Shown piece after piece: positions 13,225 to 24,551 of a stretch of DNA of 64,000 bases. A program made the translations under genes and the position numbers. The stretch covers positions 15,412,712-15,476,711 of the forward strand of contig NC_037254.1 of NCBI RefSeq assembly GCF_000002425.4, written 5' to 3'. Below the pieces are notes generated by a model. That model made no database searches and was not told the origin of the DNA. It was given only the letters and a program-made list of their open reading frames with translations. Numbering within the stretch: position 1 is the first letter of the stretch; every line of letters starts with the position of its first letter. This DNA is from Physcomitrium patens (lineage: Eukaryota; Streptophyta; Bryopsida; Funariales; Funariaceae).

Positions 13225-13277
13225 ATTATGAGTTAAAATAAACTTTCAATTAGTAGAGATTTATTTTAGCTCATAAT
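13225..13277. repeat. Inverted repeat at the edge of the unclassified insertion
   Basis: Arms 13225-13242 and 13260-13277 pair over about 18 bp with one mismatch, leaving a 17-nt loop. The right arm ends at the insertion boundary, so this may be a structural end of the element. Confidence 0.75.
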
Positions 13278-14910
13278 GATTAACTTATTGACTAAATTAA
13301 TAACCTACTAATCAACTTCATACATATAAAGTCAAAACAAAGTCTTTAAAGCTTCTAGGAAGCTTATCTAAAAAATATTATAAAATTAACTTATTTTTAT
13401 TTACTTTTTATTTTTACTTTCTACTTAATTATATAGGTATTTATTAGAGTACCTATGTATATCTATGACATTATCTCCTCTTCTAGAGATGAATTCTATG
13501 AAGAGCGATCATTATGTGTTGATGAAATTTAAGATGCAACAAATTGTATTTGCCACATACTTTGATCTTAGTTTTCTTCAAAGACAGTTGATAGGTCCTC
13601 TCAGCCATCAATAATGTTCTATACCAAGGCAATAAGATGATCTTATTATTTGATGGTTGTTGAGGCATTTTTAACCTTCTTCAAATAAAATATTTGAAAT
13701 ACTGTCATGAGTTGTTTTTACGTCTAATAAAATTATCAAACATCAAGACTGTCTTCAAAAGTCATGATACCAAACACATTATATCTTGCCATCTATTCAA
13801 GGAATGATATGTTGTTCTTCAAGATCTTCATATTGATTATGTCATCTTAAAGATTGTGATAATCATATTGTATCATTTGGTAAATGAACAAATAAAAGCT
13901 CTTTAGTTGAATGTGCTGGTTGTTGGTTCTCCATCTCTTTAGCGTTACAAATACATAGAAGCTACAAAGAAAGATAAAAGATAGAGTATTATCTTCTTTT
14001 GATCTTGTTTTTTTATAGCAAAGATCTGCTATTCTTCATCTTGATTTTTATGGATGTTTTCAATCAAAAGCTTCAACTCTCATTGTAGTATTTACAAGAT
14101 TCTTTACTGCCTTCTATGTGCATTCTCTAATGTCATATCTGTGCCAGTAAATAAGATATTTTAACCTATTTTGGCACCACCTTGAATCTAAAACTTCTTC
14201 TACCTCAAATTCTTGATTATTATTTATTTCTATAAGAAGAAGTAGCATTTGTCTTCTTTTCAAGATATTCATTGTCTTATATGATTCAAAAAGAGATATG
14301 TAAAATACAGGATAGATCTTCATAGACTCTGGTAGATATAATCAATAAGTAACATAATTTATTTATTTATTAATAAAAAAAGATCCAAGCTTATAGTAAT
14401 CGAACTTGTCTTAAGGATAGATAGTATTGATATTGTGACAAAGTAACTATACCTTGTCACTTATGTTGAATTGTGGTTGTTCTCTGAGATAGGCATCTGC
14501 ATTGATTCTTTGTTGTCTTTGAGCTCCCTTTAATTGCACCTTCATTATTGCATATACTTCTAAAAAAAATTTATGAAAACTTTTGCCGTAAGATTATCAA
14601 CTTTTGAAAAGTTAAAAGTATCAAGTTATGGATGATAATTATAATTGGCAAAGAAAGGTATTTTTTGAATGGATGAATGTATCAAATCATTGTATACAAA
14701 CTCTGCCAATGGTAAAAGAGTTGTTTAATCTTCTTGATGATAATTAATGAAACATCTTAAGTACTGCTCTGAAACTTGATTCACCCATTCCGTTTGTCCA
14801 TCAATTTGAGAATGAAAAGCCAAAGGGAGCTTTATATTCATATTTAAAATCTTAAAAAGGATTTTATAAAATCTTAAAAAAGGATATAATATAATAGCTT
14901 TAGATAATCC

Positions 14911-16237
14911 GTTGTCATATGGCATGATTTGCTATCTAGAAATACACTAGGTATCTAGCTATAGAGAGTTTAGCTTAAATCTTTATTTGAATCTTATCTT
15001 ATCTTCCAAAACTCCTTTGATTTGCATAAAACTCAAAATATAACAAAATCCCTTCAAAATATATTTTTCCCTCAAAGGATTTTCTCTTTCTAAGCTTTAG
15101 AAATTCATAACTCTTGATTTAACTGTTCAATTTTTTTCAATTTCATAGGATAGGTAGAAATCACCCTTCACTTTTATCAAAAAAAAAAAAACAACTATAA
15201 ATTCACTCCCAAGCTTTTGGCATCTAAGAAACCCTAGCAGATGCTCCAAACCCTAATTTACAAGCACCTAAGCACTATTTTCTTAATATCTCAAGAACCC
15301 AATATTCAAATGTCATTAAACTTATGTTCAAAGTTTATTAACATGAAATTACACATTTTTTGAAATTTTGAGCCAAAATCTTATCAAATTGCTCAAGATA
15401 TAGCTCAAGACACAACTACTAGTAAATCGGGTCACTTACTACCCTTAGATTGCATACACTGACTTCAAAATCTAATAACTCCTTCATTTCAACTTAGAAT
15501 ACAGTAAAAAGTATGTAAAAAGTGTAGCCAAAAAAGTGTTCTTTTTATTCGCAATCGTCGATCTTCAATTTCTCTTTGTACGTGTGCATTATGTCAATAA
15601 GAGTGACAGTAGCTTCCAAATCAATACCTTAACTTTGAGCACCTATATCTCCTTCATATAAACTCCAAATCATATAAGATTTGTACCAAAACCATAGCTA
15701 GAAACCTAAAATTGCTGATCCTAGCCTTCAAAGTTTAAATGGGTCCGAAAAACTAACCCTAATCTCTAATATGGCCTCAGGCAGCCTCCTCAAAGCCCAT
15801 TGGTCATGATTTTTGACCAATAGGAATGGAGATTTTTATCATCCACCTCCATTCATCTATATTAGTGCCCTAATTACTTCCTTTGCTACCAAAATCCTTC
15901 TTCAATATTTTTTCTTATAAGATTTACATAATTTATGCTTTAAACACTAAATAAAAGAACCAAAATAAGTTTTTAAATGTCACCAATGTCTAATAAAGGT
16001 GACTCTAAATATTTAGAAGTTACTATCAACCAAAACCAATCTTAAAAGCCACTATCAAAAGGAAATTAAAGTTATACAAATTTTATAGTAATCTTTTTAA
16101 ATAACCTCTTCTTAAGATAATAATCAAATTATATTCTACAACCAACTAAAATCTACTAACATGGCTCTTACTATGTTACTTAATAAATTATATATTAAGA
16201 ACGTAATTACATTATTTTCATATAGTAGCCAAACCAC
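14911..16237. mobile_element. Unclassified 1.3-kb insertion inside E0 integrase region
   Basis: Alignment with E2 and E3 shows extra DNA splitting the E0 integrase region; both edges are uncertain by about 30 bp. It has no recognisable coding domain. It is AT-rich, contains AAACCCTAATTT-like stretches, and a short inverted repeat ATTGGTCA/TGACCAAT near 15.80 kb. The style resembles non-coding LTR or leader DNA of another element, but I cannot name it. Confidence 0.45.
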
Positions 16238-18935
16238 AACACAATATTGTGATAACAATAGATGTTGTTAAGAAAAAACTTAGATTTTTTTTTACTTGTG
16301 ATAGATTTTGAATATAGTACAAAATATGTCATCTTGGTAAAATGATCTACTACAGCAAATATAGAATCATACAAACTTGAGACTAGAAGATCCATGATTA
16401 AATCCATAGAAACAGAAGACTATGGTGAGGAGTTTTGGATCTTGAACAAATATCATATGATTGTACTTAGTCTTTGATTACTTTTCTCATTTGAGGCTAC
16501 CAAAAATCTTTCAATATTAGCTTCAAAGTCTAATTGTATCCAAAATGTCTGACTACTAAAAAGTCATGAGAAGTTTAAAGAACCAATAATTATTCTCTAT
16601 CTTTTGAAATGTACAATCGTCCCTTAAAATAAAGTAGGTTGTTTTAAAATTCAAACTTGGAAGTATCGTGAGACTTAGAAGAATTAATCTTCATATCATA
16701 GACAAGATGATTATAGGACATACTTGATTGAATTTGCTTGATAAAGGTTGAATCAATAGTCAATGTTAATTTTATTGTTCATAGGTGAAAATGCTCTGGC
16801 TTGAAGAGAATTATTCTTTCTTGATCAAAAGATGAATCTCCTTCTTATGATGCAAAATAAAAATGTTTAGAAAGGGGTTCCAACAAATCTTGTTGTTTTC
16901 AGGGTTGATAAGTAGTCTTGAAATCAAATCTTGATAAAAACATACTCCAACGAGTTTGGCGGTAATTCAAAACATGCATTGACATAAAATACTTTAAGTT
17001 CTTAAAAATTAGTATATATTGTGACTGGACTCAAGGCACCTTCTAATTAATGATGCCATTCTTGAAATGAATTCATAATTGCAAGAAGCTCTTTGTCATA
17101 GATCTCATAATTAAACTTGGCTGTTGAAATTTTTTTGGGATGAAAAGCTATTGGATGGAGTTTGTCATCTCCTTCCATTTGTGATAATATTGCATCTAAG
17201 GCAAAGTTTGATACATTTTTTTCTATAAAAAATACCTTGGAGAAGTCAATACAATACAACATTGGTATAGAAGTAAATTCTTTTTTTAAAGCATCAAATA
17301 ATGTTTTGGCTTCTTTACTCTATTGAAGTTTTTCTTTACAAGTCAAATGTATAAATAGAGCTACAACTTGAAAAAAATTCTTGATGAAGATCCAATAGTT
17401 AATGGCAAAGCCCAAAAAATATTGTATGTGTCTTATTGTTCTTAAAATCTCCCAATCTATGATAATCTGGACTTTCTTTGAATCCATTATTAGCCTTTTG
17501 TTGCAAATGTTATATCCTAGGAAGTAAACTTGAGTAGTGTGGAATACACACTATCTAACTTTGCATATAATCTTGCATCTTTAAATTTTTGTAGCACACG
17601 AAAAATATAAATTTCATGCTCTTCTATGTTTTTAGAGTAGATTAAGATGTCATCTAAATAATAGATCACAAAATTATCAAGAAATTTACAAAAGACATCA
17701 TTTATTAAATATTGAAAAATAGATCGTGCATTCATGAGTCCAAAAGACATGACATTATATTCAAAATGTCGGTACCTAGTTCGAAATGAAGTTTTTTATT
17801 CACCTTCTTCTTTAATGCATACCAAATTATATATTCCTCGTAGATCTATTTTTATTTAGATCTTTGCTTGACTCAATTGATAAAAAAGTCTTAAAATCAA
17901 AGGTAGAGGATATCTATTATTAATGGTGATCTTGTTGAGTCCTTGATAGTCTACATACATCCGCAGAGATCTGTTTTTTTTCTTCACAAATAAGATAGGA
18001 TCTCTAGCTAGAGATTTAGAATGACATATGAAATTCTTAGCTTAATTCTCATAAATATATTCCTTGAGTACAACAAATTCATTTTGTGATAGGCTATGGA
18101 TTGGTCCAAATAGTGGTAGAGCTTCTTTGTAAAGTTCAATAGAACAATTATAAGGACGATTCTCTAAAAAAAATATCTATATTTTTTTTTTCAAAAATAT
18201 CATAGAAATCTTGATACTAGCTAAAAATACCACTTGATATCTTCTTGCTATCAAAAATGGATGTGGCATAAAAAACAAAAGATAATCCTTTTTTTGTGCC
18301 ATACATAAAAGCTCTTATACCTACTAATAAGGATTTGGATGTACTATTCTTATGTATTTCTACTTGATTAATAAAATTCTAGAGTAAAAAATCATAAAAA
18401 TGAAGGTTACGAAAGATCCAATTTATCAGAGGATTATATTTTTTTGACTAAGATAATCCTAAAATAATAGGATTGGATAGAGATTTTATTATATTAAATA
18501 TTATTATGCTATTATGATCTTTAATTGCTACATCTAAATAAACAGTCTCTTATGTAACCTTTTGAGAAGGTGGCAAATGACCATCTATGACTTCTACATA
18601 TATAGGTTTAGTTTTTTTAACTAAAGATATCTCTTATTTTTTAACAAAATCTTCATCTATAAAATAGATTGAGGTTCTTGAATCTAACAAAGCTAAGTCC
18701 TTATGATTTTTTGGTCCTAAATAAACTTCTATTGTAAAACAAAGTGAAGAATCTGAGGAGAGAATAGGATCTTTATTAATAGTTACTTAAGATTCCAACC
18801 GTATGGTCTATATTTGTCATGGACATACATTGGAAGATTCTTCAAATATTCTTTTAGAATATTCTCTAAAGATTCTCTAAAGATTCCTTTAGAAGGTTCT
18901 AGAAGGTTCTTAGAATATTCCCTAAAGATTCTCTT

Positions 18936-18976
18936 AGAAGGTTCTAGAATATTCTTAGAAGGTTCTAGAATATTCT
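18936..18976 (+). promoter_or_regulatory. Two four-unit heat-shock elements in the E1 LTR
   Basis: 18936-18955 and 18957-18976 each read AGAAGGTTCTAGAATATTCT, which fits the heat-shock-factor consensus nGAAnnTTCnnGAAnnTTCn at every defined base. Further GAA/TTC pairs lie upstream (18840-18930). The cluster lies 100-145 bp above the TATA box, a fitting promoter position. Binding by heat-shock factors is inferred from the consensus. Confidence 0.75.
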
Positions 18977-19079
18977 GATAGATTCTAGGAAGTTGCTCGA
19001 GAAGTTTCCTAATTAGTAGAAGTTGTTGGAGAAGCGTCCTAGTAAGCGGAAGTAGCTCGAGAAGCTTCCTATTCAGTAG

Positions 19080-19122
19080 TATATATAGGAGTCGAGGCTG
19101 AAGGGTTCTTCAGTCTCGACAA
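19080..19122 (+). promoter_or_regulatory. E1 core promoter: TATA box, inverted repeat and putative transcription start
   Basis: TATATATA (19080-19087) is followed by an inverted repeat with 13-bp arms (19091-19103 and 19108-19120, one G-T pair) and a 4-nt loop. The segment CAGTCTCGACAA (19111-19122) starts 31 nt after the start of the TATA box, where plant transcripts usually begin, and is complementary to the primer site after the LTR. Confidence 0.7.
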
Positions 19123-19249
19123 CACATCTCTTGGAGTTTTAGCTCACCTTTCTGGTGTTGTTCTTGTACTCATCTGTTTAATCTAGTTCTGCCACTTCTT
19201 CTTGAACTTCTTGTTAGATTTCAAGTCTGTATTTTGTGTCCGTGACAGT

Positions 19250-19261
19250 TTGTCGAGATTG
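19250..19261 (+). promoter_or_regulatory. E1 candidate self-primer binding site
   Basis: TTGTCGAGATTG lies 2 nt after the LTR end and pairs with 19111-19122 of the same transcript in 11 Watson-Crick pairs plus one G-U. A perfect tRNA-iMet-type site, TGGTATCAGAGC, also exists but is displaced to 19271-19282, 23 nt from the LTR. Which one primes is open; see findings. Confidence 0.65.
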
Positions 19262-22200
19262 CATTTTCACTGGTATCAGAGCTAGTTCTTTCTTGTTAGA
19301 GAGTGGATTACCCCTCTTCTTGAAGGTGTACTAGTGTTTTAGAGGTTGCGGATTACCCTCCTCTAAAGTGATATCTCTTCTTTCTCAATATTGGAGCCTT
19401 ATTCTTCTTGGAGAGAGTGGATTACCCCTCATCTTGGAGTCTTAAGGCATTTTAGAGGTTGCGGAGTACTCTCCTCTGAACCAATATTGTCCTCTTGTCA
19501 AAACTCTTTTTTCTTCTTTCTGAAGGTTAGCCGAAGGTTAAGACGTTAAAATGGCTGAAAGTTTGGAATCCAAACTAGACGCCATCATAAATGCTCTTGC
19601 CTCGTTGTCACATAGGACAACAAAGATCGAAGGAGTCATGGTAGGACTCTATAACAATGGAGCATCTGAGATAGCGCCATCTGAAGCATATCAGTCTCAA
19701 ACTTCTGCGCCAGAAGAAGCAGTTCTACCTCCATTTCAACAAGATCGAATAGTCCTACAACGAAAGGAGCCTCGAGTTAGTCTTCCGGATAAGTTTGATG
19801 GAACTCGTTCCAAGTTTCGAGGTTTTGTCAACCAAATCAGGTTCATAACAATTTTATAGCCCAAACGTTATCTGACGGAGGAAGCGCGTGTTGGGCTTGT
19901 TGGAACCTTGCTTACAGCACAAGCTCTGTCTTAGTTTACTCCCTTATTCGAGAAGCGATCGCCAATCCTGAGCAACTTTGAAACGTTCTTGGAGGCATTT
20001 GCAGAAGCATCTGGCGAGCATGATAAAGTTCGATGGGCTACAACAAAGATCCGATCGCTACGACAAGGAACACGCTCTACATCAGTCTATGCCTCGGATT
20101 TCAGACAATTGGCAAGTGACATTAATTGGGGTGAAGAGGCGTTGGTGAGTCAGTTTTATTGGGGCTTGAAGGATGATGTGAAGGACTTGCTGTTATCTCT
20201 TCCTGATCCTCAAACGCTCAACGAAGCCATTAGCCAAGCTGTAAAGTGTGATAACCGCCTATTCCAGCGTCGCCAAGACCAACGTCCAAGACACCAAATG
20301 ACTCGTTACGACGTGACTATGTCTGCAAATAGCTTAAACTCACATTCGGAGGCAACAGACATGTAAATCGACACGGCGCGTGTCCGATCTCTTACTCCAA
20401 CAGAGAAGAAACGGCGTATAGAGGAAGGGTTATGTTTGTACTGTGGAAAAGAAGGTCACAAGGTTGGAAATTGCCCAAAGAAGCAAAATTGGCACCCTGT
20501 CAAGACTAGAAGTACGATGATTCTGGAAAACGACGACGCCCAGCCACAGTAGGAACCGTGCGGCTGGACAATCTAATATCACGACAACAATCAGGTTCCT
20601 CCTTCTCTGTCCAACCTGCCCGTTGTTTTACAATTCCTTTGTTTTTAGGCCCTCAAAAACAAAAAACTTTAGCTTTATTGGATTCGGGGGCATCTACTTG
20701 TTTTTTAGATGAAGAGTTTGCTAAACGCCACAAGATCCGTTTAGTACAGAAATCCAAACCTGTTCACGTAGAGGTGATAGATGGACGACCCTTATTGTCA
20801 GGCAACGTTACCCACGAATCAGAACCTATAGAAGTGGTGTTTAAGGACCATAGTAGTCACGTTATTTTTAATATTATTAGAACCCCATCAAGCCCTGTTA
20901 TCCTTGGTCTTTCTTGGTTAGAAGATCATAATCCGTCCATTGATTGGAGGCTACGAAGGATAACATTTCCTGAAAAAAATAATAATAAACCTGTTGGTAG
21001 AACCTACATGAAGAAATCCTTGTTTATTGGAGCGAGAGCGTTCCTAAGATCGTCCAAGGAAGGCGCACCATTTGTCATTTATGCAGCTCCAACTAGCGGC
21101 GAGAATATCTCAACATCGAATATACCAGAGCAATATAGGGATTTTGAAGACGTGTTTCAGAAGAAGAACGCCGATATACTGCCGGAACACCGACCATATG
21201 ATTGCGCCATAGACTTAAAGGAAGGAGCGCAACCACCTTTTGGTCCAATATACAACCTATCGCAGACGGAGTTGGCAGAATTGCGGAAATACATCGATGA
21301 GAATCTAGCCAAGAATTTTATTCGACATTCAAAGTCGCCAGCTGGAGCACCAATCCTATTCGTGAAGAAAAAGGATGGCTCACTGCGGATGTGCGTGGAC
21401 TACCGAGGACTCAACAAGGTGGCCAAGAAAAATCGATATCCCTTACCTTTGATCTCCGGCCTCTTAGATCAACTTGGACGTGCAAGGATTTTTACAAAGA
21501 TTGATTTAAGAGGAGCCTACAACCTTATGCGAATCAAAGAAGGAGATGAATGGAAGACAGCCTTTCGTACAAGGTATGGCCATTTTGAGTATAATGTCAT
21601 GCCTTTTGGTCTTACCAATGCTCCAGTGGTCTTTCAGCATATGATGAACGACATCTTTCGGGAGTACCTCGATGACTTTGTTTTCATCTATCTGGATGAT
21701 ATTTTGATATTTTCCAAGAATGAAGAAGAACATGAGAAGCACGTTTGTTTGGTTCTTGAAAAACTACGCGAACGAGGACTCTACGCCAAGTTGGAGAAGT
21801 GTCAATTTCACCAGAATGAGATGGAATTTTTGGGCTTCATTGCGACTACAGAGGGCTTGAAGATGGATCCAAAAAAGGTAGAAACAATTATATCTTGGGA
21901 AGTTCCGAAGACGGTTAGAGATGTTCAGTGTTTTCTTGAATTTGCTAACTTCTATCGGATCTTCATTAAGAATTATTCTCAAGTTGCTGCACCACTCACG
22001 GGTCTAACAAGCAAAGACAAGCTCGAATGGGGATCACAAGCAGCAAAAGCATTTCAAGATCTCAAGACGACATTCACTACGGCTCCAATCTTGGTACACC
22101 CTGACTTTGCAAAGGCTTTCTATTTAGAGACCGATGCTTCAGATTTTGCTTTGGGAGCTGTGCTTTCACAGATGGGCATAGACAAGAAGCTTCACCCAGT

Positions 22201-24154
22201 TGCGTTCTATTCACGGAAGTTCTCTGCTGCTGAGATCAACTACGAGATCCACGACAAAGAGCTGCTTGCTATAGTGGATGCCTTCCAAGAATGGCATCAC
22301 TTCCTCGAAGGAGCTGCACATCCAGTGACTGTTTATACGGACCACAAGAATTTGGAGTACTTCATGACAGCTCGAATTTTGAATCGTCGTCAAGCTCGAT
22401 GGAATATGTCTCTATCACGATTTGACTTTATTATCACCTACCGCCCTGGAAAACAGCAAGGATTATCTGACGCATTATCGAGGAGATTGTATCTTGCGCC
22501 AAAGGCTGGAGAAGCAGCGTTTGATCAACAATGTACAACATTGTTGAAACCAGAAAAATTCAGGATTTTTGCTACTGTTGCAACTATCGATGACGGCTTC
22601 CTCAGCGAGGTACGTACTGCGACCATTGAGGATTCTATAGCTCTTGACATCAAACAACGTGTCGATAATGACAAGTTTAAGGTGGAGGGAGATCTTCTGT
22701 ATTTTGAAGAGCGGTTGTATATCCCAAAAGGACCAACTAGACTCCGAGTACTTCAATCTCGCCACGACTTTCCAGCTGCGGGACATTTTGGATTCAACAA
22801 GACTTTGGAGCTCATTTCACGAGATTTTTGGTAGCCCCAAATGTGGAAGGATGTCAAGGAATTTGTCCTTTCTTGTGATGTTTGTTCAAGATCTAAGATC
22901 CCTCGACATCGTCTGTATGGACTTCTTCAGCCATTGCCTATTCCGCATCGACCATGGTCTTCAGTTTCTATGGACTTCATTACGGACCTACCGCCATCGA
23001 ATTCATTTGACAGTATCTTTGTTGTGGTGGATCGATTTACAAAGATGGTGCATTTCGTGCCTTGCAAGAAAACATCGTCAAGTAAAGACACTGCAAGACT
23101 CTTTCTTGATAACATATATCGTTATCATGGCCTACCAGATGATATTGTGTCGGATCGAGGTACTCAGTTTGTATCCAAGTTTTGGAGGTCTCTCTTTGAG
23201 ATATTGAAGGTGGATATTAAGCTCTCTTTGGCTTTTCATCTTCAAACTGACGGTCAAACGGAGCGGGTGAATCAAGTTTTGGAGCAATATTTACGATGCA
23301 GCATCAACTATCAACAAGATGATTGGACTGCATATCTACCGCTTGCTGAGTTCACATACAACAACACTCTTCATGCGTCAACTCAACAAACACCATTCTT
23401 CTCCAACTACGGATACCACCCCAAGCTCGATTTATTGAGTTCTTCAGCAAATAACAACCCAGCAGCTGAAGGATTTGTGAAGCAACTATTGGAGCTTCAA
23501 GCGACGTTGAAGCTTCAATTGCAATCTGCCCAAGAGAGTTACAAGGCATCTGCAGATAAATATCGAAATGAGGCGCCTACTTTTAAAGTTGGAAGTAAAG
23601 TATGGCTTCTTCGACGGAATATCAAGACCAAGCGGCCATGTGACAAATTGGACTATCGAAGATTAGGGCCATTTGTTATCGAGAAGCAGATCAATCCGAT
23701 GGCATATCGTCTGGAGTTACCAGCTACTATGAAGGTACATCCAGTCTTTCATGTGTCTTTGTTGGAACCTTATCGAGAGTCAGCTTTTCCCCAAAGAGTA
23801 CAAAGTCCGCCACCAAGTATCGAAATTGAAAACCATGAGGAATACGAGGTGGAAAAGGTATTAGATTCACGGCGTAATAGGAGAAAATTGGAGTATTTAG
23901 TGCATTGGAGTGGATACGACATCAATGAACGAACGTGGGAGCGTGCCGAAAATCTTGCCAATGCACCAAAAAAGGTACAAGAATTTCATCAACGATATCC
24001 TCATAAACCTAAGCCGATTCAACGATAGCTTCTTGCTGAAGCTTGCTCATCAAGTAGCATAAAAAGGGGGGAGGGCACCTCCAAAACCCATAGTTCGATA
24101 GTGTAGAACTTTGTTAGCAACTATAGTTTGCTCTCATCATTTTAGCCTTTGGAC

Positions 24155-24501
24155 ATGGATAGTCAAGATACTACACTTGTTATGTCATCTCAAGCGACTA
24201 GCTCACGAAGACGACTGCGAGATGAAGAACCGCCTGCACCATGACGACGTCGGAGGATACCGAGCAACAGATCGCTAGTAATTGTATTTGAGGTCGAGCC
24301 TGCCTACGACGGTCAGCTAGAAGGTGTGTTTGGAGGACAGTTTCACAATGAAGACACAGAAGTCCACGCTTGGTCAGAGGTTGAAGGTGTTGGTCACTAC
24401 CGTTGGCTCCAAGGGCCGATGAATCATTAGCCTCGCGAACAACAATTGGAATTCATAGCGGATGTGATGCGACAGATTTTCATTTTCTTGCGTTGGTATT
24501 G
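24155..24501 (+). other. Extra reading region between integrase and 3' LTR of E1
   Basis: After the chromodomain region an ATG at 24155 opens a stretch of about 115 codons beginning MDSQDTTLVMSSQATSSRRR. It contains VIVFEVEPAYDGQ and GHYRWLQGPMNH. E3 has a related stretch at the same place (VIVLEVGTTPDG, GHYRWLRGPINH), and E0 keeps a trace of it. I recognise no known domain. It is part of a fossil element and is broken here. Confidence 0.6.
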
Positions 24502-24551
24502 ACTGATAACAACATTGCTTCTCAGAGACCTCGAAGTTAGAAGAGGAGGTG

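Larger units (their letters stand above)
11053..13276. mobile_element. Unclassified 2.2-kb insertion inside the E0 LTR
   Basis: The insert splits the LTR at TGGTT (11048-11052) and TGATT (13277-13281), which looks like a 5-bp target duplication with one change. It has no recognisable coding domain. It holds a 29-nt T run, three degenerate copies of an ATTTTTGGCGAATTTT-like block spaced 150-190 bp apart (about 12.18, 12.33 and 12.51 kb), AT-rich low-complexity DNA (12.6-13.0 kb), a perfect-length 33-bp tandem duplication, and a strong inverted repeat at its right end. It could be a non-autonomous LTR or DNA element; I cannot assign a family. Confidence 0.55.
10701..13470 (-). repeat. E0 3' LTR, interrupted by an insertion
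   Basis: The two outer parts (10701-11052 and 13277-13470) align end to end with the E2 and E3 LTRs: TGTCAAGGAC at the left edge, the promoter inverted repeat near 10866-10890, and CTATGACA at the right edge. The middle is the unclassified insert described separately. Confidence 0.8.
18815..19247 (+). repeat. E1 5' LTR
   Basis: Starts TGTCATGGAC and ends CCGTGACA, preceded by the target duplication ATATT. It contains a heat-shock-element cluster, a TATATATA box (19080-19087) and a 13-bp inverted repeat just downstream. About 97-98% identical to the 3' LTR by eye. Confidence 0.95.

Noticed and set aside
21506-22786. Minus-strand frames across the E1 reverse transcriptase and RNase H region
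   Set aside because: They are antisense shadows of the pol coding strand.
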